A DNA stretch of 40,055 nucleotides, from positions 1 through 40,055 of the forward strand of contig DATGKW010000123.1 in assembly GCA_035294465.1 (NCBI GenBank). The letters run 5' to 3'. Position 1 is the stretch's first letter; each line of letters begins with the position of its first letter. Below are positions 1 to 8,068 of the stretch, piece after piece. A model generated the notes under the pieces. The model made no database searches. It saw nothing but the letters and a program-made list of their open reading frames with translations, and was not told the origin of the DNA. This stretch comes from Paraktedonobacter sp035294465 (lineage in GTDB: Bacteria; Chloroflexota; Ktedonobacteria; Ktedonobacterales; Ktedonobacteraceae). The position numbers and the translations under genes were made by a program.

Positions 1-230
1 TGTGTGGTTTTGAACAGGGTAAGTAAGTATCCGGGCCCCGGTTTCGCTTCGCCATCGGTATCTGGGAAAGACCTTGCCTGACTGACTGTTTCAGTGGTTC
101 CATAACCACGTCTTGAACCCTGTCTATGTGAGTTCGGACGCTCTTGCAGGCTGATATCTCCTGATACTCAGCTCTCTACCTACGTTTTGTTTGTTTAAGG
201 CGAAGCGTCAAAGAAGGGGAACTATTACCC
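1..230 (+). promoter_or_regulatory. structured leader upstream of the zinc-ribbon gene
   Basis: No ORF is credible here, but the stretch is rich in complementary segments. An outer helix could form between ACAGGGT (14-20) and ACCCTGT (117-123). A 6-bp hairpin lies at 94-109 (GTGGTT, loop CCAT, AACCAC). A 9-bp hairpin with one bulge lies at 150-172 (GCTGATATC, loop TCCT, GATA-c-TCAGC). A 9-base block CGCTTCGCC (45-53) is exactly complementary to GGCGAAGCG (199-207), just before the ribosome site AAGGGGA near 214-220. This is consistent with a long structured 5' leader that can fold near the start codon. It fits no riboswitch family I recognise. The left end is cut by the window, so the promoter may lie outside. 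Confidence 0.4.
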
Positions 231-626
231 ATGACATCCTATGAGGGATACCAGGACCGTATCCTTACCTGCCGCGACTGTGGCCAGGAATTCACTTTTA
301 CCTCCGGCGAGCAAGAGTTTTTCGCGACCAAAGGTCTGACGAATGCCCCTAGCCGTTGCCCCGAATGCCGTAAGGCTCGCCGAAATGGCCAATCAACCAG
401 CTCGCGCCAGCGCGGTGGCGAACAGTATGATGCCATCTGCGCTTCCTGCGGGAAAGCAACAACGGTTCCATTTATCCCACGCGAAGATCGCCCCGTCTAT
501 TGTAGCGACTGCTTCCAGGAGCAGCGCGCGAGCCGTGCCCCTCGCGGCGATTATGCCGGAAGCGGTCGCGGTAGCCGTGGCGGCCGCGACAGACGTGACC
601 GAAATAATAACTGGGACCGCTGGTAA
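231..626 (+). CDS. small zinc-ribbon protein with RGG-rich tail (CxxC-x17-CxxC type)
   Basis: A 131-residue protein with two zinc-ribbon-like modules. The first (residues ~14-46) has CRDC and CPEC pairs flanking an FTSGEQEFFATKGL segment, as in the probable zinc-binding domain family common in Chloroflexota and Cyanobacteria. The second (~70-92) has CASC and CSDC separated by about 17 residues. The tail (~100-131) is rich in Arg and Gly (GSGRGSRGGRDRRDR), like RGG boxes of RNA-binding proteins. A nucleic-acid-binding role, possibly RNA chaperone-like, is inferred from this composition and is not proven. The start follows a GGGGA ribosome site. The gene is monocistronic, with a strong terminator 11 bases past the stop. 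Confidence 0.8.
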   Translation: MTSYEGYQDRILTCRDCGQEFTFTSGEQEFFATKGLTNAPSRCPECRKARRNGQSTSSRQRGGEQYDAICASCGKATTVPFIPREDRPVYCSDCFQEQRASRAPRGDYAGSGRGSRGGRDRRDRNNNWDRW

Positions 627-636
627 CAAAGAAGGC

Positions 637-669
637 GTAGAGACGGCTCTGGCCGTCTCTACTTTTTTA
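637..669 (+). terminator. Rho-independent terminator of the zinc-ribbon gene
   Basis: A perfect 11-bp stem, GTAGAGACGGC (637-647) pairing with GCCGTCTCTAC (652-662), closes a TCTG tetraloop and is followed at once by a run of six T. This is a textbook intrinsic terminator for the gene ending at 626 and separates it from the synthase gene downstream. Confidence 0.9.
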
Positions 670-716
670 TTGCCTGTTTTTAGCAAGAACTACACTGGTT
701 CAGGCTGAAAAAACTG

Positions 717-725
717 TGTTATACT
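717..725 (+). promoter_or_regulatory. extended -10 promoter for the KAS III-like gene
   Basis: TGTTATACT (TG 717-718, hexamer TATACT 720-725) lies 51 bases before the ATG at 777. No convincing -35 box sits 16-18 bases upstream, so the call rests on the extended -10 element and its place between the upstream terminator and the gene. Confidence 0.5.
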
Positions 726-776
726 ACTGACAAAATACCGTAATCATCCTCTCTTTATCCTGGAGGTCTCTGTTCA

Positions 777-2027
777 ATGACACAAATGCCATCCCAGCAA
801 GCATGGCCCAACTATACATATATTGTCCCGCAGGTTTACACCAGGGCCGGTATACGCCTGGTCGGGCTGGGGAATTATGCCCCGTCAGGGATCATTACAA
901 ACGAGTTCTTCGCTTTTATTTCTACAAAACTGGGCGATCCTCGCAGCGCTGAAGATCTTGAGCGCGTTACCGGTCTGGAAACCCGCCATGTCCGGGCAAG
1001 CACAATAGCGCTTTGCCGTAAAATGGCGAGCGCGGATGCCCCCGGCCTGATCGATGGTGACGGACCTGAAAACGAAACGCTGGTCGATATGGCTCTTGTG
1101 GCGGCTCGGCGCGCGCTTGCCAGCGCAGGGCGCGACGCTTCCGAGATCGATACGGTGATCGGGGCCTCTTCCTCCGATAACGATGCTTTCCCAACCGTAG
1201 CCGGCCAGGTAGCCACGCGGCTCGGATTGGGACCGGTGCGCGCGACAATGCTCAAAGGCGCCTGCGCCTGCCAGACGGAGGCGTTCCAGATCTGCGCGGA
1301 GATCCTCGCGGCCAGTACCGCGAAACTGGTCCTGCTGGTTACGGCGGAGGGACTCTTGCCCAATATCATGAATGTGCTGGACTGGAAAACCAGTTCGCTC
1401 TTTGGCGAGGGGGCTGCCGCATTTTTGCTGGAACGCGGGGACGAGCAGACCTATGTGATTAATGGCGCGGACGCCAGCCAGGGTCCTTCTCTTTATTACC
1501 AGACACCGTTGCGCAAAGATGTAGTCGAGATGGCCGAAGTGGATCTCCGCATGCGCCAGCTCTTCCAGGACGGCAAGGGAGCCGAGCTGAATAAGATCCT
1601 GGCTCAATATCTGATTGGCTATACTAAGATGAACGGTCGCGAGGTCTTCCGCGAAGCCCCACGCGCTATGGCCGAGTCGGTGGACGCGGTCTGCCGGCAT
1701 GCTTGTCTCAGCCCCGATACATTGGCGTTTATCATTCCTCACCAGGCCAATTCTCGCATCACGCGCCGCCTGGGCGAATTGTTGATCAGCGATTACGGCT
1801 GGCCCGAATCAACGATGGAGAAACTGGTCGATAACTTCCGCTACTACGGCAATCTCTCCAACGCCAGCATCGCAACGGCCTTGATCGAGCTTATCCGCCA
1901 GGAGAAAATTCACGATGGGCAATGGATGGCCTTGCCCGCCGTCGGCGGCGGCATGAATTATGGCTGCTGGCTGTTGCCCTACCATGAATTTGAGAATATG
2001 GAAGAGGTTTATCAGCCTACAGTTTAA
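777..2027 (+). CDS. 3-oxoacyl-ACP synthase III (FabH)-like protein
   Basis: A 416-residue thiolase-fold enzyme of the KAS III group, longer than typical FabH (~320). Such enzymes condense an acyl-CoA starter with malonyl-ACP or make related bonds in lipid, hydrocarbon or polyketide pathways. The triad is visible: Cys163 in KGACACQTEAF (the ACAG box, with the Gly replaced by Cys165), His322 in IIPHQANSR and Asn359 in YYGNLSNAS. An extra segment around residues 225-295 accounts for part of the length. The start has GGAGG at 762-766, 10 bases upstream. It stands alone, not in a fab cluster, so a specialised substrate is more likely than housekeeping initiation. Family assignment is firm; the reaction is not. 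Confidence 0.85.
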   Translation: MTQMPSQQAWPNYTYIVPQVYTRAGIRLVGLGNYAPSGIITNEFFAFISTKLGDPRSAEDLERVTGLETRHVRASTIALCRKMASADAPGLIDGDGPENETLVDMALVAARRALASAGRDASEIDTVIGASSSDNDAFPTVAGQVATRLGLGPVRATMLKGACACQTEAFQICAEILAASTAKLVLLVTAEGLLPNIMNVLDWKTSSLFGEGAAAFLLERGDEQTYVINGADASQGPSLYYQTPLRKDVVEMAEVDLRMRQLFQDGKGAELNKILAQYLIGYTKMNGREVFREAPRAMAESVDAVCRHACLSPDTLAFIIPHQANSRITRRLGELLISDYGWPESTMEKLVDNFRYYGNLSNASIATALIELIRQEKIHDGQWMALPAVGGGMNYGCWLLPYHEFENMEEVYQPTV

Positions 2028-2087
2028 GAGGGAGTGATCCCGCGAGCAGTGAGCGTTCGCTCACTGCTCGCGGGGTCACTCCCTCTT
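2026..2087. terminator. 29-bp bidirectional hairpin containing both stop codons
   Basis: Bases 2026-2054 and 2059-2087 form a 29-bp stem with one G-T pair and a GTTC loop. The left arm begins inside the TAA of the synthase gene (2025-2027). The right arm ends inside the TAA of the convergent GNAT gene (2086-2088 read on minus). There is no long T tract on either side, but position and strength suggest a shared terminator or an anti-read-through structure for the two convergent transcripts. Confidence 0.7.
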
Positions 2088-2982
2088 AAACCAATCCTCG
2101 TTCATACGTGTAGAAGATATCCCCGCTCCACTCGTACTCGGCACCGGTGAACGCGTCGCGTATCATCATCAGATCCGGCACGGCGGCGCGCACTTCTGCC
2201 AGGCCCATCTCAGGCAGCCTGCGCCGCAGGGCATAGGCAATCAGGCTGATTGATTCGGTTGTGCCGTCGATATAGCCAAGAAAGAGGTGCTTTTCCTGCC
2301 TGCCTTCGCGTGGTTCAGCGATAGCCAGCCCATCCAGACGTTGCCAACGACGCAGCAGATAGACATGTCCGGCCTGGATCTGCTCCTTGAGCAAGGTGTC
2401 AGAGATACGATAGCCAGTGAAGCCCGCATAGTAGAGGCCGCCGACTGCGGGAAACGTATTGGAAACATCCAGGTAATGAATGATATCGTCCAGGTCTTCG
2501 GAAGCAGCCAGGATTGGCTCTTCCAGGCCGTAGGTATGACGGGGCGACACGCGCACCGGTCTGGCTGTGTGGGGAGCGAAAGCACCGACCTGGCGAAAAT
2601 GGAGCTGCTCAACCAGATGGATAGAAGCAGCGTTTGTTGCTTCAGTCAGCAGGCGCGTAGTGGTTGCTCCCCGGCGTATTGCCTCTGCTCCGGCCTCCAG
2701 ACTGAGCCGCCGGGCAACCCCTTGCATGCGGTAGGCCGGATCGACGCGCATCCCTTCCTGCCATGAATCGGTCGCGCTAAGCATGCGCAGGTGAACGATG
2801 CCCACCGGCCGGTCGTCATACAGCGCTACAAGTAACTGGCCTGATGGATCGCTCAGCCACTCATCCCAAACAAACTCGATATAGTCTCCCCACTCCCATG
2901 TATGCGCGCAAAAGGCCAGGACCGCCTCGCGGTCCTCCGCGCGCGCTGGTCGGATCTTGACTTCAGACTCTGCCATCTCCAT
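2086..2982 (-). CDS. GNAT family N-acetyltransferase with C-terminal extension
   Basis: A 298-residue protein. Residues ~8-135 form a GNAT fold, with a strand carrying GQLLVALYDDRPVGIVHL and the acetyl-CoA loop in RMQGVARRL (Q-x-x-G-x-A variant). The N-terminus (IRPARAEDREAVLAFCAHTW) is typical of GNATs acting on small molecules or protein N-termini. The C-terminal ~160 residues look like a second, degenerate acyltransferase-like or substrate domain with no motif I can name. The first ATG is preceded by GAAGAGG; the nearby internal ATG has no usable spacing. The start overlaps the end of the upstream coiled-coil gene by 20 bases, so the two are probably translationally coupled. Substrate unknown. 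Confidence 0.8.
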   Translation of the reverse strand: MEMAESEVKIRPARAEDREAVLAFCAHTWEWGDYIEFVWDEWLSDPSGQLLVALYDDRPVGIVHLRMLSATDSWQEGMRVDPAYRMQGVARRLSLEAGAEAIRRGATTTRLLTEATNAASIHLVEQLHFRQVGAFAPHTARPVRVSPRHTYGLEEPILAASEDLDDIIHYLDVSNTFPAVGGLYYAGFTGYRISDTLLKEQIQAGHVYLLRRWQRLDGLAIAEPREGRQEKHLFLGYIDGTTESISLIAYALRRRLPEMGLAEVRAAVPDLMMIRDAFTGAEYEWSGDIFYTYERGLV

Positions 2983-3865
2983 CTACCTCTTCTGATTTCC
3001 CGCGATCTGACGAAGTTCGCCGGCGGGTGGTAGAACGTGGCGTCGAAGACGTGCTGGCCTGCGAGCGTGTTGACGAGGATGCGCTTGTTCGCGAGCGCGG
3101 TGACGCGGAAGTGCCAGTAGATCTTGAGCGCCTGCTGGTCGAGGCGCGCGCGGAAGGTTTCGCGGTCTCAGCAGGCGCTTCTGCCTGTGGAGATGCCTCA
3201 GCTACCGGGCTTTCCTGCTCCGTGGGAACCTCATCAAATCCGGTAATTGCGTTGAAGTTAAGAACAGCCTGGTCCTTGAGCATCTCCTCCTGTTCCACAA
3301 TTTCCTGAGCGACCTCGCGGATGGCCTCCTGGGCCAGTTCTTCCTCGACAAGCTCACTCACAGCCTCTTCTTCCCTGGCCAATTCCTTGTCAAGTTCTTC
3401 CTCGGTGTGCTCCCTGGCCAACTCCTCAGCCAGTTCTTCTTCGACAAGAGCCACCTCTTCCCTGGTCAATTCTTCGGTAACGACTTCGTGCATGGCCTGC
3501 TGCGCCAGCTCCTCTTCTATCAGATCTGCCAGTTCTTCGGCCACTCGCTCGGTAATGGTCTCAGCGACATTTGCTTCCGGCAGGCCAGCATTCTCGCCAG
3601 CGCTCGCCGGGGAAATATCAGATCCAGCCTGAAGGGTGTGTAGGGTCAGGCGAATCGCATCCAGGTTTGTTTCGCAAGCTTGCAAGCGAGTCTTTTCTTC
3701 CTCCAGCCTCCTTCTGGCCCTGGCAAGTTTTTGCTCAGCTTTTTGTACATCTTTTCTGGCCTGCTCGACGGCCTGCATGGCTTTGGCTTCGCGTTTCGCC
3801 TGCTTTTTGAGCTTTTTTTTAAGTTCGTCGGAAGGTGGTGCGCCGGCCTGGTTGTTCTCGTCCAT
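2963..3865 (-). CDS. charged coiled-coil protein with low-complexity C-terminus
   Basis: A 300-residue protein with no recognised catalytic domain. Residues ~10-80 are a Lys/Glu/Ala-rich helix with heptad character (KKKLKKQAKREAKAMQAVEQ onward), expected to form a coiled coil. Residues ~105-205 are dominated by imperfect acidic repeats of the EELAEELAREH / EEELAQEAIREV kind. The tail (~220-300) is Ser/Arg/Thr-rich with SRRSRSTGTSASPRSR-like sequence, probably disordered. The acidic middle and basic tail could act as a scaffold or nucleic-acid-binding linker, which is inference. It is the first gene of a minus-strand pair with the GNAT gene, overlapping by 20 bases. No signal peptide is visible. 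Confidence 0.6.
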   Translation of the reverse strand: MDENNQAGAPPSDELKKKLKKQAKREAKAMQAVEQARKDVQKAEQKLARARRRLEEEKTRLQACETNLDAIRLTLHTLQAGSDISPASAGENAGLPEANVAETITERVAEELADLIEEELAQQAMHEVVTEELTREEVALVEEELAEELAREHTEEELDKELAREEEAVSELVEEELAQEAIREVAQEIVEQEEMLKDQAVLNFNAITGFDEVPTEQESPVAEASPQAEAPAETAKPSARASTSRRSRSTGTSASPRSRTSASSSTRSQASTSSTPRSTTRRRTSSDRGKSEEVDGDGRV

Positions 3866-4257
3866 AGTTCTTACCTCTTCTGGAATGCCTTTACGGGGCA
3901 GCTAATCTTTTCAAGAGATGTGGCTGATTGCATACGATACCATGAGTAGCATATCACTTTCTCTTGCTGCGAAGGTTACTGTCTCAATCTATCGCTGAAT
4001 TTTTCAAGATAATTGCGAACTAAATGAGGTGGATACGAGAGAACAGATCTATACCAATTGTGTGCCTCACGATCTCCTGGCTGAACTTTATTCATCTTAC
4101 CATTACGAAGTGTTGTTTGTTGTTGTACCATTTCCCCCTGTATCTCCTTCATCTTTATTTCCTGGATTCTATCAGAAGGAGGTAGCCAAAGCAACAAACG
4201 TGACTGCTCAAAGACAACATGCAGAGGGAGGGCCATTTCAAACCTTGCTGTACGATG
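3866..4257. other. intergenic region between coiled-coil gene and ftsH terminator
   Basis: About 390 bases without a secure gene. The only coding candidate is the short minus-strand ORF at 3976-4236. The segment 3866-3975 should hold the promoter of the minus-strand coiled-coil/GNAT pair, but I find no -35/-10 pair good enough to name. No tRNA or repeat is visible. Confidence 0.4.
3976..4236 (-). pseudogene. short ORF, possible remnant of a larger gene
   Basis: An 86-codon ORF in a 463-base gap. Its C-terminal half (residues ~53-84, DREAHNWYRSVLSYPPHLV...) has the composition of a real, conserved protein start and recalls the N-terminal region of some Chloroflexota DNA methylases. That resemblance is from memory and weak. 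The N-terminal half is unconvincing and there is no good ribosome site. The ORF stops after RLRQ with no downstream continuation that I can see. It could be a decayed 5' fragment or a genuine small protein starting at an internal Met. Confidence 0.25.
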
Positions 4258-4296
4258 AAAGGCAGGGATACTCGTTTGTCGAGTATCTCTGCCTTT
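4258..4296 (-). terminator. terminator hairpin downstream of ftsH
   Basis: A 17-bp stem with one G-T pair: AAAGGCAGGGATACTCG (4258-4274) and CGAGTATCTCTGCCTTT (4280-4296), loop TTTGT. It lies about 33 bases past the ftsH stop codon (minus strand). The terminal A/T pairs give a short U run in either direction, so it could act bidirectionally. Confidence 0.7.
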
Positions 4297-4328
4297 AAAT
4301 CTGAGAAATCCATTTGTTTCTCAGGTGG

Positions 4329-6422
4329 TTACAGGTCGCTGTTAGCGGAGGGCTGCTCCTCCACCACCGGCGGTTTCTCTGGTGGCGGATCTGGAGCAAT
4401 CGTCAAAGGCCCTGTTTTGGGGGTGAGCCGATGGGGCGGTGCCTGCACGCCGGTTTCCTCTAGAATGGCCTGAAGCTGGGCAGCATCGATAGTTTCGTGG
4501 CGACGCAACTCCTGGGCAATGCGTTCGAGGGTCGGGCGGTGAGTCTCCATCAGGTTGAGCGTCTGCTCGTAGCACGTGCGCACGATGCGATCGACCTCCT
4601 CATCGATCAATTCGGCGGTCTCCTCGCTATAATCGGTGGGAGCGCCGGTATCTCCGCCGCCCAGGAAAGGACTCTGGCGCTCACTAAAGGAGATGGTACC
4701 CAGGCGCTCGCTCATGCCCCAACGCGTTACCATCTGGCGAGCCAGCATCGTGACGCGCTGCAGATCATTCTCGGCTCCTGTGGTAATACGACCGAGAACT
4801 ACCTGTTCAGCGGCTCGTCCACCCAGCGCATAGGTGATCTGAGAGAGCAGGTATTCTTTCGAGTAGTTATAGCGATCATCAAGGGGCGTGGACATAGTTA
4901 CGCCGAGGGCCTGGCCGCGAGGCACAATGGTCACTTTGGTAATGGGATCGCCATATTCTGAAAGCAGACCTGCCAGGGCATGACCGGCTTCATGATGGGC
5001 AACGACGTTCAGATCCTCTTCGCTCAAAACCAGCGGGCGCTCAGCGCCAAGCAAGATCTTATCCAGGGCCTCCAGGAAGCATTGCTGGTTCACGTAGTCC
5101 AGATTGCGTCGGGCGGCCAGCAGAGCTGCCTCGTTTACCAGATTGGCCAGGTCAGCGCCCACCATTCCTGGCGTGGAGCGCGCGATCATGACCAGATCGA
5201 CGTCCGGGCTGAGCGGCACATTGCGCGCGTGGATCTTGAGAATGGCCAGACGACCATTCCAGTCAGGGCGATCCACCGTCACGCGCCGGTCGAAGCGACC
5301 CGGACGCAGGAGAGCCGCGTCGAGGCCGTCGGGGCGGTTTGTCGCGGCTATCACCACAACCGCCTGGTGATTCTCAAAGCCATCCATCTCTACCAGTAAC
5401 TGGTTAAGAGTCTGCTCGCGCTCGTCGTTCGTGTTGATGCTAGAACCGCGCTGGCGGCCTACCGCGTCGATTTCGTCGATAAAGATGATGCTGGGTGAAG
5501 CCTTCTTGGCCTGCTCAAAGAGATCGCGCACGCGGCTGGCGCCCACGCCAACCAGCACCTCAACGAACTCTGAACCGGACATCGAGAAGAAAGGCACGCC
5601 CGCCTCGCCGGCCACAGCTCTCGCCAGCAGCGTCTTACCGGTTCCTGGCGGTCCAACCAGCAGGACACCGCGCGGAATCTTGCCACCCAGGCGCTGGAAC
5701 TTATGTGGCGTCTTGAGAAACTCGACAACCTCTTGCAGCTCGTATTTAGCCTCATCTACCCCGGCCACATCGGCAAAGGTCGTGCTGGGACGATCCTCAA
5801 GGATGAGCTTGGCGCGGCTCTTGCCGAAACTGAAGATCCCCTGCTGCCCCTGGGTGGCGCGGCGTGTGAAGAAGAAGAAAAGCCCGATCAGAAACACCCA
5901 GGGCAAGACCGCGATCAGGAGGTTTAGCCAGAAGCCGTTGTCGCTGGCCGGCTGGCTGATGATTGTCAGTGTGCTGGCGCAGCTAGGTTTGCTGGCCTGC
6001 AAGGCTGAAATCAATCCGGGATCGCCATTGGGCATCTGCACTACATGATAGTTTTTCAGGCCGGTTTTATCGATGGCGTTGCAAAGCTGGCCAGTAATGT
6101 CGGTTGAACCGATAATCGTGGCACTTTTTATGTTATGGTTGTTGATTTGCTGGTAAAACTGGCTATATTGTAGTTCCTCGACCGTTGGCGTGCTACTGCT
6201 GCTCGCGTTATTAAAAAACTGAAACAGATAGAGGCCGAGCATCAGGAGCACAATGATAAGCAGCCAGCGATTGAGCGAGGACGAATTGCGGCGCGGAGGC
6301 TGCCCATTTGGCCCCTGGTTCTGGTTCTGCTCCGAATTCGGGCGCATCTGATTCTGCTGGCGGGGACCGGGTGTGTTGTTGTTATTTTGTAGCCAGAGTC
6401 GTCTGGCCGGTATATTCTCCAT
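4329..6422 (-). CDS. ftsH: ATP-dependent zinc metalloprotease FtsH
   Basis: A 697-residue membrane-anchored AAA+ protease that degrades unassembled or damaged membrane proteins and some regulators. After an Asn/Gln-rich cytoplasmic N-tail (1-50), two membrane segments (~52-70 and ~164-185) flank a short extracytoplasmic domain. The AAA module has Walker A GPPGTGKT (257-264), Walker B IIFIDEID (312-319) and the second region of homology TNRPDGLDAALLRPGRFDR (361-379). The protease has HEAGH (477-481) and the third zinc ligand Asp553 in AENDLQRVT. All catalytic residues are intact. The C-tail after ~660 is Pro-rich. The start has AGGGG upstream. The N-tail is longer and more Asn/Gln-rich than in E. 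coli FtsH. It is divergent from the M48 protease gene. Confidence 0.97.
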   Translation of the reverse strand: MENIPARRLWLQNNNNTPGPRQQNQMRPNSEQNQNQGPNGQPPRRNSSSLNRWLLIIVLLMLGLYLFQFFNNASSSSTPTVEELQYSQFYQQINNHNIKSATIIGSTDITGQLCNAIDKTGLKNYHVVQMPNGDPGLISALQASKPSCASTLTIISQPASDNGFWLNLLIAVLPWVFLIGLFFFFTRRATQGQQGIFSFGKSRAKLILEDRPSTTFADVAGVDEAKYELQEVVEFLKTPHKFQRLGGKIPRGVLLVGPPGTGKTLLARAVAGEAGVPFFSMSGSEFVEVLVGVGASRVRDLFEQAKKASPSIIFIDEIDAVGRQRGSSINTNDEREQTLNQLLVEMDGFENHQAVVVIAATNRPDGLDAALLRPGRFDRRVTVDRPDWNGRLAILKIHARNVPLSPDVDLVMIARSTPGMVGADLANLVNEAALLAARRNLDYVNQQCFLEALDKILLGAERPLVLSEEDLNVVAHHEAGHALAGLLSEYGDPITKVTIVPRGQALGVTMSTPLDDRYNYSKEYLLSQITYALGGRAAEQVVLGRITTGAENDLQRVTMLARQMVTRWGMSERLGTISFSERQSPFLGGGDTGAPTDYSEETAELIDEEVDRIVRTCYEQTLNLMETHRPTLERIAQELRRHETIDAAQLQAILEETGVQAPPHRLTPKTGPLTIAPDPPPEKPPVVEEQPSANSDL

Positions 6423-6540
6423 AGATAAGCCCCTTGCTTTCCGACCACGCTAGCTTCTAGCGCGGTTTCTCAAGTGGTTCGGTTCCGTGCCGCTACTTTA
6501 CGTAGATGCTGCGGGCCATAGTGGGATGATATCTCACCTT

Positions 6541-6569
6541 ATTATATCTCATTGACGTACCTCTGTGCA
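6541..6569 (-). promoter_or_regulatory. candidate ftsH promoter
   Basis: On the minus strand, TGCACA (6569-6564) and TATAAT (6546-6541) are separated by 17 bases, giving a predicted start near 6534 and a leader of about 110 bases. The octamer TGAGATAT occurs twice, once overlapping the -10 and once 15 bases downstream, and could be a repeat-type operator. That regulatory idea is inference. Confidence 0.5.
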
Positions 6570-6616
6570 TACTCTCTTTACGTTACTTACGCTCCAGGCG
6601 CGAAAAGGTTAAGGCC

Positions 6617-6657
6617 GATCCCGTCCAGGTTTGCGGGATCGTACTGTATGTTATACT
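6617..6657 (+). promoter_or_regulatory. extended -10 promoter with 7-bp inverted repeat, M48 gene
   Basis: TGTTATACT (6649-6657) is an extended -10. Just upstream, GATCCCG (6617-6623) and CGGGATC (6634-6640) form a perfect inverted repeat with a 10-base spacer covering the -35 region. Its position suits a repressor or activator operator. The predicted start is about 40 bases before the ATG at 6702. Confidence 0.5.
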
Positions 6658-6701
6658 GGCAAGCAAGGTCGAGCGTCTATAACAGAGAAAGGAGCTACGC
6701 T

Positions 6702-7874
6702 ATGGATACACCCATTGAGCAGACAGAGGTAATGTTGGATGCCGAAAAGCAGAAAAAGGCCAGACAGTACGCGCGTATCAAACGGCGGCTTTCGGCAGTC
6801 GGGATAGGGATCGGCGCGGCAGGCATACTGGTGCTGCTCTTGAGCGGCCTGGGAAACTGGCTGCGCACTGTATTACAGCGTCTCTCGTGGCTGGCCTGGC
6901 ATTCGGCAACTGGCTGGTATCCGTGGCAGATCCTGGCCTACTTCCTGATCATTTTTCTAGCTTATGAAATTATCACAGCGCCGCTGAGCTATTATAGCTA
7001 TGTGCTCTCTCGCCGCTATGGCCTTTCGACCATGAGTCGTAGCGCGTGGTTGAGAGACCAGATGAAGGGGCTGGCCCTGGGGATCGTGCTGGAAGGGGCG
7101 ATCATCGAACTCATATATGTGCTGCTGGCTTTCCAGCCAAAGAGCTGGTGGCTCTGGGTGGCTCTGGTGCTGATCTTCTTTTCGGTGGTGATGGCCAATC
7201 TAGCGCCTGTGCTCATTCTGCCGCTCTTCTACAAATTCAGTCCGTTGCCCGAAGGCGAGCTGACCGAGCGCCTGCTGGCTCTGGTCAGGCGCGCGAACAC
7301 CCATGTACGCGGAGTGTTTACCATGCACCTGAGCGATAAAACTACCGCCGCCAATGCAGCCGTGATGGGCCTGGGCAACACCCGGCGTATCGTCGTAGGC
7401 GATACTGTGCTCGACAGGTACACAACTGATGAGATAGAAGTAGTGCTGGCTCACGAACTGGGACACCACGTCCACAAGGACATATGGAAACTCCTCGTTA
7501 GCCAGTCGATCTTGATGTCAGGCGGTCTCTACCTGGCCAACCTGGCTTTTCACTGGGTCGTGGAGGCGCAGCACTATTACCAGAGTTTCGCCGATCCTGC
7601 CACGCTGCCGTTTCTCTTTGCGTTAATGGGAATCTTCGGGCTGGTAGTCATGCCCATCAGCAACGGGCTGAGCCGGATTATCGAGTATCAGGCCGACGAA
7701 TACGCGCTGCAAGCCACCCATAAGGTCGAGGCGTTCAAGAGCGCGATGACGCGCCTGGCCAACCAGAATCTGGCCGAAGCCGAACCCGCGCCTCTCATTG
7801 AAATCCTCTTCCACAGCCATCCATCGATTCGCAAACGTTTGCAACACGCAGATGAGTTTGCGAAGAGAGCGTAG
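6702..7874 (+). CDS. M48 family membrane zinc metalloprotease (Ste24/HtpX-like)
   Basis: A 390-residue integral membrane protease. Several hydrophobic segments precede the catalytic motif HELGHH (251-256), and the third zinc ligand is Glu328 in IEYQADEYA, the standard M48 arrangement. The motif DKTTAANAAVMGLGNTRRIV is typical of the Ste24 branch, which in eukaryotes cleaves CAAX proteins. In bacteria such enzymes handle membrane protein quality control. I start at the ATG with GAAAGGAG 7 bases upstream and a promoter before it; the open frame extends further 5' but without support. Placed divergently from ftsH, another membrane quality-control protease, which may reflect a shared role. Confidence 0.88.
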   Translation: MDTPIEQTEVMLDAEKQKKARQYARIKRRLSAVGIGIGAAGILVLLLSGLGNWLRTVLQRLSWLAWHSATGWYPWQILAYFLIIFLAYEIITAPLSYYSYVLSRRYGLSTMSRSAWLRDQMKGLALGIVLEGAIIELIYVLLAFQPKSWWLWVALVLIFFSVVMANLAPVLILPLFYKFSPLPEGELTERLLALVRRANTHVRGVFTMHLSDKTTAANAAVMGLGNTRRIVVGDTVLDRYTTDEIEVVLAHELGHHVHKDIWKLLVSQSILMSGGLYLANLAFHWVVEAQHYYQSFADPATLPFLFALMGIFGLVVMPISNGLSRIIEYQADEYALQATHKVEAFKSAMTRLANQNLAEAEPAPLIEILFHSHPSIRKRLQHADEFAKRA

Positions 7875-8068
7875 CTATTCCTTCATTCCGCGGTCCTATG
7901 CTCATTGCAACTTGAGGAGGCGGGCAATTCTTCCAAACATGCTACGATGGATGTCAAAAGTGGAAGAGAGAAAAGATATATGATACTCTTTCAATAAGTT
8001 ATCGAGTAAATGTTCATTCTTTCCAGGGGAAACTACAGACCAGACACAGAACGTATGGAGGCTGTCGC

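Noticed and set aside
885..1742. 285-codon open frame antisense to the KAS III-like gene
   Set aside because: No family resemblance or ribosome site; it mirrors the codon bias of the real gene.
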